From assembly GCA_963082975.1 (NCBI GenBank), contig OY720345.1, positions 28,900,611 to 28,964,610 of the forward strand: 64,000 nt of DNA, read 5' to 3'. A program made the position numbers and the translations under genes. The DNA comes from Labia minor (Eukaryota; Arthropoda; Insecta; Dermaptera; Spongiphoridae). The notes under the pieces were generated by a model. The model was not told the DNA's origin. It did no database searches and saw only the letters and a list, made by a program, of their open reading frames with translations. Shown piece after piece: positions 1-13,700 of this stretch. The first letter of the stretch is position 1, and each line of letters opens with the position of its first letter.

Positions 1-127
1 TAATGAAATAATAAATTATAAACTTTTGAATATATTTTATAATTTTTAAATATGAATAAAATTTCTTATTTTTGTATAAATGAAAAATTGAATATTAATA
101 TGAATTTTTATTTATTATTTGTTTCAG

Positions 128-1710
128 GAATGGGTGCAAGGAGAGTGGCGCCTAATCATTATGTAGCAAGCGTTCATCATACAAATCATTCCAATCATCT
201 TCGAGGTTATTCAACAGACGATGGGGGTGGTGGTGGTAGTGATCGGACCATGTCCGAATATATGATAGCAAATGAAAGGGTAGCACCACCCCAGAGAAAA
301 TACCTCTCTCATCAACAACTTTCAGTCACACATCAGAGGTCACCATCCCCTCAACCGGTAAATTAAAAAAAAAATTATCATCTAGGGATAAATATATAAA
401 ATTTATCACAAATCAACTCCCAGTGAAAATAATATCCCTTATTAATTTTTATGTTAGTTATCTATTTATTTTTATGTTTAAGAAACAAAATATTTTTATT
501 TTAATTCTATTTAAAATTTAAAAATATTTATTTATATTTTTATATATTTATAATAAGGCGCCACAGGGTGAGAGGTTAGCGTAGCTGCCTCATATTCTCG
601 TGGCCCCGGGTTCAAGTCCCGGGCCTGGCAAGGGAATTTCTCTAGCTAGTCAACCCAGTCTCCGACATCAAAATTGGGAAAGCGCCTCCGATCAAGAAAA
701 TCAAGGTAAAAGTTGATACGACCCGTTCTACTGATCAAAGGACACCTAATTGATTACAGACTTGATAGGCGTTGTTCTAGCGTAGGACGTACAGGAAGTC
801 AGAGAGGTTTTATATATTTATAAACTCATGTTTAACAATATACTTCTCAATCATATTAAATATTTTCTTATAGGTAAATCCAAATTAAACATTTATTAGA
901 AAATTAATATTGATCTTAATTGCTTTTCATTGATTTTATTTTAAATTTATTTAGCCAAGTCGTCAGCATAGACTCCAAGTCCCCATTCCATCAACCCCGC
1001 AACATAATGGACGGGCGCCTAGCGTTGCTAGTTATGCTAGAAGTTACGGTGCCAGAAGTTACGACAACGATGGATCTGAAATCTACGTCACAAGCGCCGC
1101 GTATAAGGCACCTTCAGAAATTAGGTATACTTATAATATGATCTATGTTTATCTTTTATCAATATATATCGTTTAGATTGCCATGAAAGTATAGATTATG
1201 AAAAGGTAAAAGTTCGGCGCTATTTTCAAGAAAATTTTAGGAAGAGAATTATGAGATTCTGGGTCTTAAGATATGTAAACAAGAGTCATAGTTTGAATCA
1301 TGCGTTAAATCTATATGCAATGTTTGGCTTACTTACTGTTTTGAAATCTTAAAGTATTCTAGTAATAAGACTGCTTCATCAAATATGGTCCGAAGTGAGG
1401 GAAACTTACATATATGCATATATAACATAAATAAAATTTCAAGGCATTTTATATAAATATTAATTTTCATTAAAACATTGAAAATCTGTCACTATACAGT
1501 TATTATCTGTTTTTCTGGCCGTGCCCCGGCAAAAATGGCTCAATTCTCCAGGAAAAAAATTAATGCTTGATGAAAAATGAAAAAAATTTTCTTGGCACAA
1601 CTTTGCTATCTTGCAACTACTTTATTAATTAATTAATTTATAAAATTATATTATATTATTTTAAATTATTATATATTATATATTTAAAAAATATATATAT
1701 ACTTGGAAGT

Positions 1711-1747
<37 letters not shown>

Positions 1748-4700
1748 TAATTCCAAACTCTTGATTCATTCTTTTTAGTATTGAAAGAAAATATAAAATA
1801 AGAAAAATATTTCAGCAACAACTTATACTCCCTCCTTTCTCTTTGTTGTTCATTTGTTCCACATGAATAAACTAACCAGTAAATATTTATTATCGTCCCA
1901 ATCAGTTGTATTGCATTCATAGTTCTTTTTTTATTTATTTTTTCACTATCATTATTCTGCCAACCTGTTTTTCCAAAGCTATATACTACCAATCAGTTCA
2001 TTTATATATATATATATATATATCTAATAATATATATTTACTATTATAATAAAATATAATATATAAACATGTATGAACTTTCCCAATTCAATTAACATTT
2101 ACAATCGATTAACAATTCACCGGTACCGGCAATGTGCAAATTTTTAATCTTATTTCACTTCTATTTTGAAAAAAAATCATTTTTTTATAATCATAAACTT
2201 TCACTTAAGATTTTCGAAAAAAAATCATTTTTTTGTTTATTTCATGAAATTTATTTAAAAATCAATCTGTCAATATTTTCATTAATTTTAAAAAATTAAT
2301 ATATATTTTATTTTTTATAATAAGAAAAAAGAATAATAGATTTTTAGGTATTTTTAATATTAAAAAGAAACTTCCAAATCTATCAGTTTTTAATTATCTC
2401 TTAATTAGTTTTATAGATTTAAATAATTTACCACAATGATTTATAATCCACTACTTATCCTTTGATAATATAATAATAAAAAAAAAATAGTAAAATAAAT
2501 TAACAAAATTTGCATAAATTTGTAATTGGATACTCCTTTATTTACCTTGATTATATGAGTAATTGTCGAACAAAGCAAGTATAACCTTTAAGTTTTTACT
2601 GTTAACAAAATCAATTTAAAAAAAAACGTGCGTTTATAAACCATTTATCTTAAACAAATTTACGTTTATATAAGTGAAAGTTTATACATATTTATTAGTT
2701 ATTTTTATTAACACTTTAAAGTGACGACAAGTGTATCAATATCAAAAAAAAAATACTTTCACTTAAAGTTAACATTGTATCTAGTATTACAAAAGATTTT
2801 TTTTTAAATAATAATTCACGAATGTTGAGCCTACACTCTGTTTTATAAGCAAATGCAATTTCGTTTTTTTTTTCAATGATGAACTATTTAGATAAAATTC
2901 AAAAGAAAAAGAGAAGTCTGATAATTCAAAAGATACTTCATATATAAAAAGAGAACGGATATACTAAATATGAAATAAATAAATAAATAATACCTAAACA
3001 CAAATGAAAAAACAATTAAATGAAAGTAGTCTAATTTCAATCTCGAAATTATTGTATCATTTAATCACTCATTTACAACAACAAAAAAAGAGATATAAAA
3101 ACATATTAAATTGATAATAAAATTAATTTATATACATAGGTACATATATATATATATATATATATATTTGTTAAAAAGTACAATTAATTAATCCCGGTTT
3201 ATTATTATTACAATTTTTTTTTTTTTGGTTTAAATGCACTTCAGCTTCAAGTACCATTTGTGCCATGATGAAATATAATAATCTATCTATAATATAAAAA
3301 TGAATAGTGAATAGTGAATGAATAGTGTTTGTAAGCACATAACTCAATAACATATGGACCAATTTTGCCAATTCTTTTTTTTAAATGTTCGTTGAAGTCC
3401 AAAGATGGTTTTTCCGGCGAGAAAAAATCAAATAATTGACGGGAAAACCCTAAAAATAGCCCTTTTCTTTTTCCCATGCGTTACCATGGCAACCGATAAC
3501 AACAAATTTCAAATTTGACTCTACATTTTAGTAAGAAATTTTTTCCAGAACGCCACCGAAAAAATCAAATTTAAGTAGGTATTTAAAAAATAGTCATCTG
3601 ATTTGTTAGAATTACAAAACAAAGATAGGGAACCTAAAATTAAAAAACGATTTAGTCTCTGTAAATAATAGGGTCTTACATGCAGCAGGTCGCTCTACTA
3701 AGACAGAAGAAGAAAAAGAAAAGAGGTTAAAAAAGATAGACTTCAGGGGTACAAGGGATAGAGCTCCCGTAATTAATATATAAATATAAATATAAATAAG
3801 CTGTCCAATTGGGGATTGTAAAGAGGCCCCCATTGAACCAGACTAGAATAAATAAATTAAATCAATAATAAATTAATATATCATGGAATGGTGTATAGTA
3901 GAAAACGTTGACTATAATTATATAATATTGTATTATTATATTATTATTATGTATATTATATAATTATAAATAATAAATAAATATAATTTTAGTAAAATTA
4001 ATAATCTCCCCAATGGAAGTGTTCAGGCGCGCCGATTCAAAATAATAGAATCGAATAGAATCGGGAATTTTGAATCGGCGCGCCTGAACAGGAAGATTAT
4101 AAAGAGACCTGAACTAGAATAAATTGAATAAATAATCAAAATAAATAAATAATTTAAATAAATAACTAAAAATTAAATTAAATTCATTGTAATATTTTAA
4201 TATATAATGTTGATATATATATATATATATAATATCTATATAATATCTATATAATATCTATGTCTATTTTAGTCAGCCTTCGTATTTATTTTGAATTAAT
4301 TATAAATTCTTAAATTTAAATGAACTTGGCGAGGTTTGATTTCGCGACCTCAAGTTCGGCGGAGCAGGACGAAAACCACTAAGCTTCCATCCTGGTCAAA
4401 TATGTATTTTTATAGATAAATAATTTTTAAATAATTTTTCTAATAATATTTAAAATAATTACAATTCATTTTTAAATATTTCATAATAGAATTCATTAAA
4501 AATCTTTAAATAGGAGAATACAATAATTTATAACAGGTTCAGGTAAAATTAATTTAATATTATAAATTATAAAGAATTTTTATTTCTTTGTTCTACATAA
4601 TTAATTCACATATTACAAAAATTTAATTATTTCGAAATTTCGAAATTTTGATTGCATAAATTTATTATTTAATTTTAATTTTTTCTTAATTAAATATAAA

Positions 4701-7700
4701 GTAAAAATGACAATGAAAAATATTTATTTATTTATTTTATGTTTTATTCCTATCAGTGAACTTATGTAGTTATTATAATCTCGTATATATTTTATTGGTT
4801 CAATGGAAGTAACCCCAATTTAACCCAATCGTTACTTGATTTATTTATTATTATTTCATTACATTAAATATATTTTAAAATTGTATGGACTTGAGAGTGG
4901 TTTGTACCTTCATCCTCAAGTTCAGTAGTTCAATATTTTACTACTGAGGAGAATGTTTTGTAACTTCATCCTCAAATTCAGTAGTTTAATATTTTACTAC
5001 CGAGTTACACTTTTGACTAACCTCGTATCAATAAAAGTACTTCCACTTATTATGTTTTTGAAAAATGCTTTGGTAGTAATAATAATTTTAATTAATAAGA
5101 ACATGGCTTTAATTGGGCACATATCAAGCCAATTTCTCATCATATATTAAGATTTCATATAAAATAGAACAAATAATAATTCTATATTTCTTAAATTATT
5201 TTTCAAAAATATTTTTCTGGCCTTTGTTGTGTGAGGTTTGCAGTAAGTGAAGAAAAATTATTATTATATTTCTACATTTTCACATTTATTTATTTTATAT
5301 TGTAATTTATTATTACGGATAATAAATAATTTAATATAAAAATGATTGAAAATTATTTAGGACTGTTGATCGTTACTTAATTTCAAGATCCCTAAATTTG
5401 ATCATTAAGTATCTTTCAATTCATTATCTGTATATTTTATGCTTGATAGTGTATTTCGAACTTTCATTGTGTTGGAATACCTTCCTCTCCATTCTGCTAC
5501 TCCAATTGGCTCTTTAATCTTGGCGGGGGGACGCTTGGATGAACTTCAGGGGGGGTTTCTGCTCGGATGCTCCTCGTCTCCCTCTAAGACATGCGAAATT
5601 CAAATCCTCTTCTGAATTTCCGCTTTGTTTCGAAGAGGAAAGGATATAACAAAAAAAAAAAATATTCGACACACAGCAACGGGAAATGGCGTGACCTGGT
5701 ATACACGTGAGGAAGCCCATCTGGCCCAACTTAATCAAAAAGATTGCACGTTGATCTTTTACCATAACAACAACAACAACAATAACAACAAAAAATAATC
5801 TGGAATTTAGTGTGTTAAAAAAAAAAACAATCCAAAAAATATTTTTCACATGAAACGATATAAGAGGTTTGAATTTCCGGAACGTTCATTCAAAGAGAAT
5901 TTTGAAGAATCTTCTAAACGTCTGTCTCACTCTCCTTCTCTCTCATTCTCTACATTCCTACCTTTACAAATTCCTTTTTGAAAATAGTTGGATAATAATA
6001 ATAATAAAACAAAATAAGAATAAAATAAAATTAAGATAGATTCTAGGAAATCTAGAAAAGAAAAATGATTATTTAGATAAATATAATAAGTTAACATTAT
6101 TAAGTGGAATGCTATCTCATTCAAGATTTGCTAAATCAGGTTTAAGATTGGAAAAAAATTTAATAGTAGTAAATGTAAAAATTGTTCACCCTGCTATTCC
6201 CCCCTAACTAAGAAATAATGTTTTAAGACAAATATGCATGTTATTTTAATAATAGAAGGTGAACATAACCAGAAAAATTTTAAATAAAATAAAGATTTCA
6301 ATACAATTTTTTTTTATTTATTTATTATGAAAAATAATAAAGAATTTAATTTTTCTTATAAATAATTAGAATTAAAAAAATCATAAAAATATTTTTTATG
6401 TTGGTATATATAGCATATTTAATTATTTTTTTATTAAAGAGTGGAAATGGAAAGATTTAAAGATAAATTAATTTAAATATATATATAAAGTAATTCATTC
6501 TCGTGGTCACGGGTTAAAGCTCCGGACCTGGCAAGGGAATTTCTCTAGCTGGGGTCCATGGGACGGAGTCAACCCAGCCTCCAGGATCAATTCTCGGAAG
6601 ATATTTGAAAAAAGTAGCGCCTCCGGTAAAGAAAATCAAGATAGGGTTCGTTCTACTGATCATAGGACACCTAATTGATATAACCGACTTGATAGACCTT
6701 GTACTTGCATAGGACGTACAAAAGTCATAGGGTTTTTTTTATAAAAGTAATTTTTGACACACAATTCGGGTTTTTGCCAAATTTCAAATGCTACTACCTA
6801 ATAAGACATGATTATTGGTTTTAATTGTTTCTAGGACTTTCAGCTAGAATTGTTAGCAAAAATTAGTTTTATTCTTAAAATATAAGAGCTACTAAAATTT
6901 ACAAAAATAAAAAAGTCAACTTTTCGGGAATCTCCCTAACATTGCTGAACCCGTCCGGAGGATATAGGTTAAGGAAAATTACATGTAAAACAAAAATAAA
7001 AACTCAAAGTTGAATTGTTTAAATATTTAATTTGGTATGTTTTAAGAACTAAAAAAAGTATATAACTTAAATAATAAATGATGATTATTATATACTATTT
7101 TCCTCATCTTACTAAATTATTTGGGAGTTCAATTTTTCATTAAGCAGAGGTAAAATACCGCATATCCCAGCAGCGCGCTATATCCCTCGCGCACAGAATG
7201 AGTCATATCACTCCTTCAACACAATTTTAGATAAACACTAAGATATGTAAATAAATAACTTCTAATATTAATGTTAAAGAATGTACAAAAACGTAGAATA
7301 TACACTATACTTGCAAAAATTGCAGAAGAAAATAAATCAAGAGACTTTAAAATAAATATGATGAAATTTCGCATGCATCTTCAATATGGCGGACAAAACA
7401 AATCCTTCTTACACGACGGTTCAGTTATAATTACGTTTCTCTTGTCTCCCAATGCCTTTACCACATAAAAAGGGTTAGATTTCTATATTCCTAACCTCGC
7501 CATATCCCTAATCTCTCCATATTCCTCGGTTTCACCTTATATATATAAATATTTCTACTATTTAATGATGTGTATTAGTAATCAATGACAAACACATTTT
7601 TAACATTCGAATTTCTAAATATTTTATTACATATTTTATCTAACAAATAAATTATTTTAAATTTAATAATAAATTGTTCAATAAATGTCTAATAAATGAT

Positions 7701-10700
7701 TGAGCATAAAAAAATTAATAAAATTAAATATTTAAAAAATTTTAAAGAGTAGAATGATAATTCTTTTCTTGAAAGGTTAAACATGTATTCATTTAATTGT
7801 TCTTGATTATAGATTTAAATTGAATTTTTTTTTATTTATATATATTAAATTGTTTAAAATATATTAGGTTGAGAGGTTTCCTCTCTCCTTTGATATTTAT
7901 TAGTTGTCCATATTGTATCATATTGTTTTCAAGCCTTTCGTTCTAGGGCATGCATGACTCATAGCAAATGAAGTGGAGGCTTATTTTAAGAGAGCGACTC
8001 ATAGCCAAAAGGAAACTCGCTTTTGAAAAAACAAAAACTAAAAGATTTAACGATTAATGATAACCTTTCATCTCGAATTCTTTGTTAAGATTCACAATCG
8101 GGTCAACTTTCATCATCATACAATTAATAATAATAGTAACAAAAATAATAGTAATAATAATAATAATAATTATAAATATATTCATAATTTATATTTCAAA
8201 GTGGTATAATATAAGAAAATCAAAAAATGACAATACGATTAATTACGATTAACTCTACGATATACCATTTGAATAGAAATTCTTAATCATCGTCCTGGAA
8301 ACCAATCTAATTACCATCATCAAAAAAATAAAATAAAATTATAGAATAAAAATATTTATTAAGTTCATTAACTTCTCTAGTTTTATATAGATTTAAATTC
8401 CATTTACCAATTTAAAAAAATCTTTTCAGAAAAATCATTAACCATCACTATTTATCATTATTAGATTATCCTAGAAAAAAAAAATAGAAAATAAAATGAT
8501 AAAATCCGTTAATGATTAGAATTCTTTTAAAGAATTTAATGATCTGGTTTATATATTATACATTAAAATTAGATTGGAAAATATTTAAAATAAAAAAATA
8601 GATAAAAAGACTAATTAAAATAATATAAAATAAATAAGAAATGTTGTCATATTTTTTTTATTGACTTGGGTGGTTAATACGATCGAATTCATTCTCTAGG
8701 GACTAATCATAGAATATTTATGAAATTGTTAGAATGATTATTTAAATTTATCATATATTATAATATAAGTACCTGGAACACCGAGCCTTTAAAAAATATT
8801 GATATACAATTCTTTAATTATTTATTACAATTATTAAATGTTACATAATTGCATCAATCTGATTTAAATGAATGGAACTTGGGAATGGAAATTAGTAATT
8901 TAATAAAACAATACCTCCCTTACTATCGTCGGTAGGTAAAAATAAAGACGAAAATAGATAAAAAAAAAAGATAAAATTAACTAATAAAAATTTATAAGAA
9001 TTAATAAAAAAATTAAACGACAAAACAGATTAAAAAATTGTTTTTAAAATATCATAAATAAACTTACAATGTTTGCAAGACAAATAAGATTTAGATTATT
9101 TTTGGTGAAAGATTAATAAATATATTTCGTAATTTGATTCTAAAATATTATTAAAATAAATATTTTATTTCGAAATTAATAAAAAAATTTAAAATATTTT
9201 AAATATAAAAAAATATTAATACATTTTCAATTAAAAAAGAATGGCAAAAGGCGAATATCGATGATGGATAAATTTAAATTAAGAAAAAAACTAATGAAGA
9301 TGATTTTTCCCGAGGATAAAACCAATACAGATCGATTTGTCTTTATAAAAATTATCTATGGTGTGAATTTCAAAAAAATCCTTCGTTAATTAATAAATTA
9401 CAATTTTTGCTGGTATAATAAGATAAGATAACGTTTTTGAAAATCTTGAATATGTGTATCGTATATAATTTAATTATATTTTTTAATTAAAAAACACTTC
9501 GAAATATTTTATAGTTTCTTACCTCCTATTTAAAAATAAATAAATAAAATAAAATAAAATAAATAAATAAAATTGAGCATGCGTCCCTTTTTCCACAAAA
9601 TATAGTAATTAAATATTTATTAAGTTACGTTCTTATTTAAAATATATTCCATGTAAAAAAAAACGATAGGAATATTTATTTAATGTTCTACATTATTATT
9701 AGTATTTATATAATTGCTATATATTCTTTCATTGTATTCAAAAACAGGAAATATTTATTCTTTTCTTGACAGTACTTTATTCATTTTAATATTTTATTAT
9801 TTAATATATTCCTTGACATGTATACGTTGAAAATAGATAATAATTTTTATGAGATTAAATTATTTATAAAGAATATTTAAATGAATAAATAAAAAATTTT
9901 TTAATATAAAATCAAATATATAGTAACTAAATTGATACTAAATATAAAAGTATAAATATGTGATTAATAAAATTAATTAAGTTTGTTTATATTTTTGAAT
10001 AAAAAATATTTTTTAATCTCTTAAATATTAATAATTTAGTTAAAAAATTGTTGATAGTTTTAATATTTTTTAATTTAATTTAATAAATTTGAAGTTTTAC
10101 TAAAATTTAGATATTTCATTATTTTCATTAAAGTAAGTATTAAGAAAAACAACTTGAATTTTATATTAATGTATAACATGAATTATTTGTAGTTGTAAGA
10201 TAATCAAAAAAATAAAATCTTTAAGACAATTTTTTTGACGAATGTTTAAAAAGGATACATGACATGGTATATGAATTTAATTGATAATTATACATTTAGG
10301 GTTTTTGAAAAAATAATTTTACATTGCAATTATTATCTGAAAAAATTTGAGATCACTGAAGTATGGCGGAGATTGCATAATGTGTGATTGCATGACCTCT
10401 TTGCATTTCTAAACATTGTTAGAATCATAAAATAAAAGAGGTAACCATCAATTGGACATATTACTTGAATAGAACAAAGAAACAGTATTTAAGAGTAAAT
10501 TATTTAGAAAATGACTGATGGGTAAACAAATAAGGGCTGAGGTGAGGAAATTGGAGTAAAGTAACTATGGATAAGGACAGGTTACTGCAACCAAAAGCAA
10601 GTGAATTCTATAAAAGCACAAAGGTTGACTAAATTATTTATATTCTAGAATAATTGACATACAGGTACCATTACTTAAATGACCTATTATAATTATAAAT

Positions 10701-13700
10701 TTAAATATTAATTCATTAAAGTATTCTTGCATTCAATCATATTTATTATGTTTCAAATCCTCCATTATAATTTCATTATTTAATCTATATTTAAAAAGTT
10801 CCCGTCGGCATGTATCACCGGTGGCTCATGCCGCCACATAAAATAAATAGACAAATTATAGAGCCGTCGGGAACGTGTTAATGTTTTAATGTTTAATATT
10901 TTTCTAATGAATTGTGTCGAGAGGATTATTTTTTTGAACTATAAAATCCTTATGTTTTACTATTATTAATGATTTGTTAAATATTTAACTATTTATTTTA
11001 ATTATTTTATTTTTTATTTATTTAATATTAGTTCAATAATCATATTAATTTACTTATCTTGATTTACATTTTTTAGTTGTTTTTTTTTTACTTTCCCGCA
11101 CACATACTTCGTATAAGGGAAGTATTGGAATCGTCAAAAATTTCGACTTCGATATTTCGATCTATCTTGATGTTTTAGACCTCCCTGAGTCGGAGAATAC
11201 CATTTTTCGAATTATGTCTGTGTGTGTGTATGTATGGATGTCTGTAATGTTTGTCTGTGAGCAAATTTACTCAGAAACTAATCAAGCTGGGACTTCGAAA
11301 TTTGGAACACCGATATTATTCACAGTTTGTAGATTTCTATCAAAATTTCGTCAAAAACGGTTAACCGGAAGTGGTACTTTACCTACACTGGTTGCGTTTA
11401 CCTTTCAAGTAAAGTACCAGTTTGCTTCGAGATATTTGCTTCATATTTTGTAAATAGATTTAAAAATATGAAAAAAATTCAGATACCAAATTTCATCATG
11501 ATCTGACTACCGGAAGTGACATTTTACCTATACAAGTAGCGTTAGGTGTAAATTATAAATATATATAATAGTGTTAAACCATTTTACTTTATGATTTAAA
11601 TTAATTAGTTTGTTTATTTTTATTGTTGTTAAAACATAATAATAACCTAATTACCTATTTATATGCGGGAAAGTCTAGGGGAGGACACTCCCGAATTTTT
11701 TTATTTGAAAACAATTACAGATTACTAATATTTATTTATAATTGAATTTAATGTGATTTTTAAAATGATATTATTATAAGTTTATCTAATAAAAAAAATG
11801 GATTATTATTTCTTGTTTTAATCAACTAAAAAGTATATTTTTAATTTCCTCTTCAATCAAATTGAACATAAAAATGAACGATATATGGAGAGATTATTGG
11901 ATTTTGGACGAGTAAAGATTAAATTACAAATATTTATTATTTATGAAAATTAGCAAGATATTGATTTCAGTTATTTGAGAAGAAAAGGATGTTAGGTTTT
12001 AATGTATATTTCTCTCTTCAAGAACCATAAATTATTTTATAGAAATATTTTTCTCTCAACGTACAACAAATGACAAAAAAAAAAAACAAAAAACGAAAGG
12101 ATATTTGCTTTGAGTGGGTGGTGTATACAATTGTGTTGCAGTTTAACTGGTTGGACAACCTCCTTTCATTTTTTTTATAAGAATACTACTACTAATAATA
12201 ATAATGGAATATTTATTATTACTGAAATAAAATTGATATTTTAATATATACTTAAATTACAAGTTGATTGATAGATTATTTTCTCTCTTTGTGAAATTCC
12301 TTTAAACTACTTAATTATTTTTAAATATAATACGAGGTGTGTTCGAAAAGTAAGGTGATTTTAAGTTTTTAAGAAAAAATATTTATTTATTTATCAATTG
12401 TTGTCCCTTCAAAGTAATCCCCCTCAGATACAATACACTTATGCCAACGTTTTTTCCAATCCTCAAAGCACTTCTCATAAGCACTTTTCGGTATAGCCTT
12501 CCAACGATGCAGTCTTTATCTCCTCAGTCGTCGTAAATCTCCGTCCTTTCATAGGTCTCTTTAGTTTTGGGAACAAGAAAAAGACACATGGGGCCAAATC
12601 CGGTGAATATGGTGGCTGGCGCATGATTGTGGTATTGTTTTTGGCCAAAAAATCTCTGACAAGCAAAGATGAGTGATGCAAAAGCCATGAATTGTTTTTC
12701 CACAATTCTGGACGTTTTCTTTGTATTGCTTCTCGCAAACGGCGCATAACTTCAAGATAATACTGTTTATTGATCGCACGACCATATGGTAAGAACTCCT
12801 GATGCACCACGCCATGGTAATCGAAGAAAACAGTGAGCAAAAGCGTCCAGAGCGAGGCTCGTCATTGGCATCTTGGAAACATATTTTTTACTCAGAACAG
12901 TTTCACTGTATGCCACTGTCAACATTTCAAGTGTTTCGGAGCACTTTATTTTATTTTCTACACAAAATTTGATGCAAATCCTTTGATCCATATTTTTCGA
13001 TAGCAAAAAATCGCCGAGCACGCAAAACAGTTATAACCTTTACGCCTCTCACAACCAAACAAAAAATGCTATACACTTGAAACTTGGTAGAGATGTTCGA
13101 GAAGAGTGTACCAACATAACAAAACAAAAAAATCGATAATCGAAAGTACGTTGCCCGCGAAATTTGAAAAGTCACCTTCCTTTTCGAACACACCTCGTAT
13201 ATTAAAACAAATATATGAAATTAACATTGCCAAAATATAATGATATAATAAATAAATACATATTTAAATAAATTTACTATTCACAAATTATTTAAAATAT
13301 TTAATATTTTTATATTACATATTTTAGTAAAATACACATTACTTATAAAACACACTGATTATTATATTAATATAAATAAAATTGTAAAAAAAAAATTAAA
13401 ATCATGAATATATAATACAAGTATTACAATAAGGAAATAAAGAAAATATGTATATTCTTTGAATTATTTAATTATCACCATTTTTCTATTTTCATTTTTT
13501 TTTTTTGAGTTAAAGGAATTTAAAAAGAAATCGAACTCTTACTTTAGTTACTTAGGTAGGTTGTCTGACTAAATAAATATTAGTTGGAAAAAAAAACTTT
13601 CGCTTTTTTTTCCTTGTTCCTCGTCTTCTTTTTCCTTTTATTTTTTCTTCCGAGTCATTTATTTATTTGTTTTTTTCTTCATTAAAATAAATAAAATAAT

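Noticed and set aside
557-640. Possible tRNA gene with boxes A and B
   Set aside because: No cloverleaf closes and the sequence continues into a body repeated elsewhere; it is a SINE head.
1681-1742. TA-rich arrays considered as a CRISPR or satellite
   Set aside because: They are simple dinucleotide microsatellites without spacers; there is no CRISPR array in this window.
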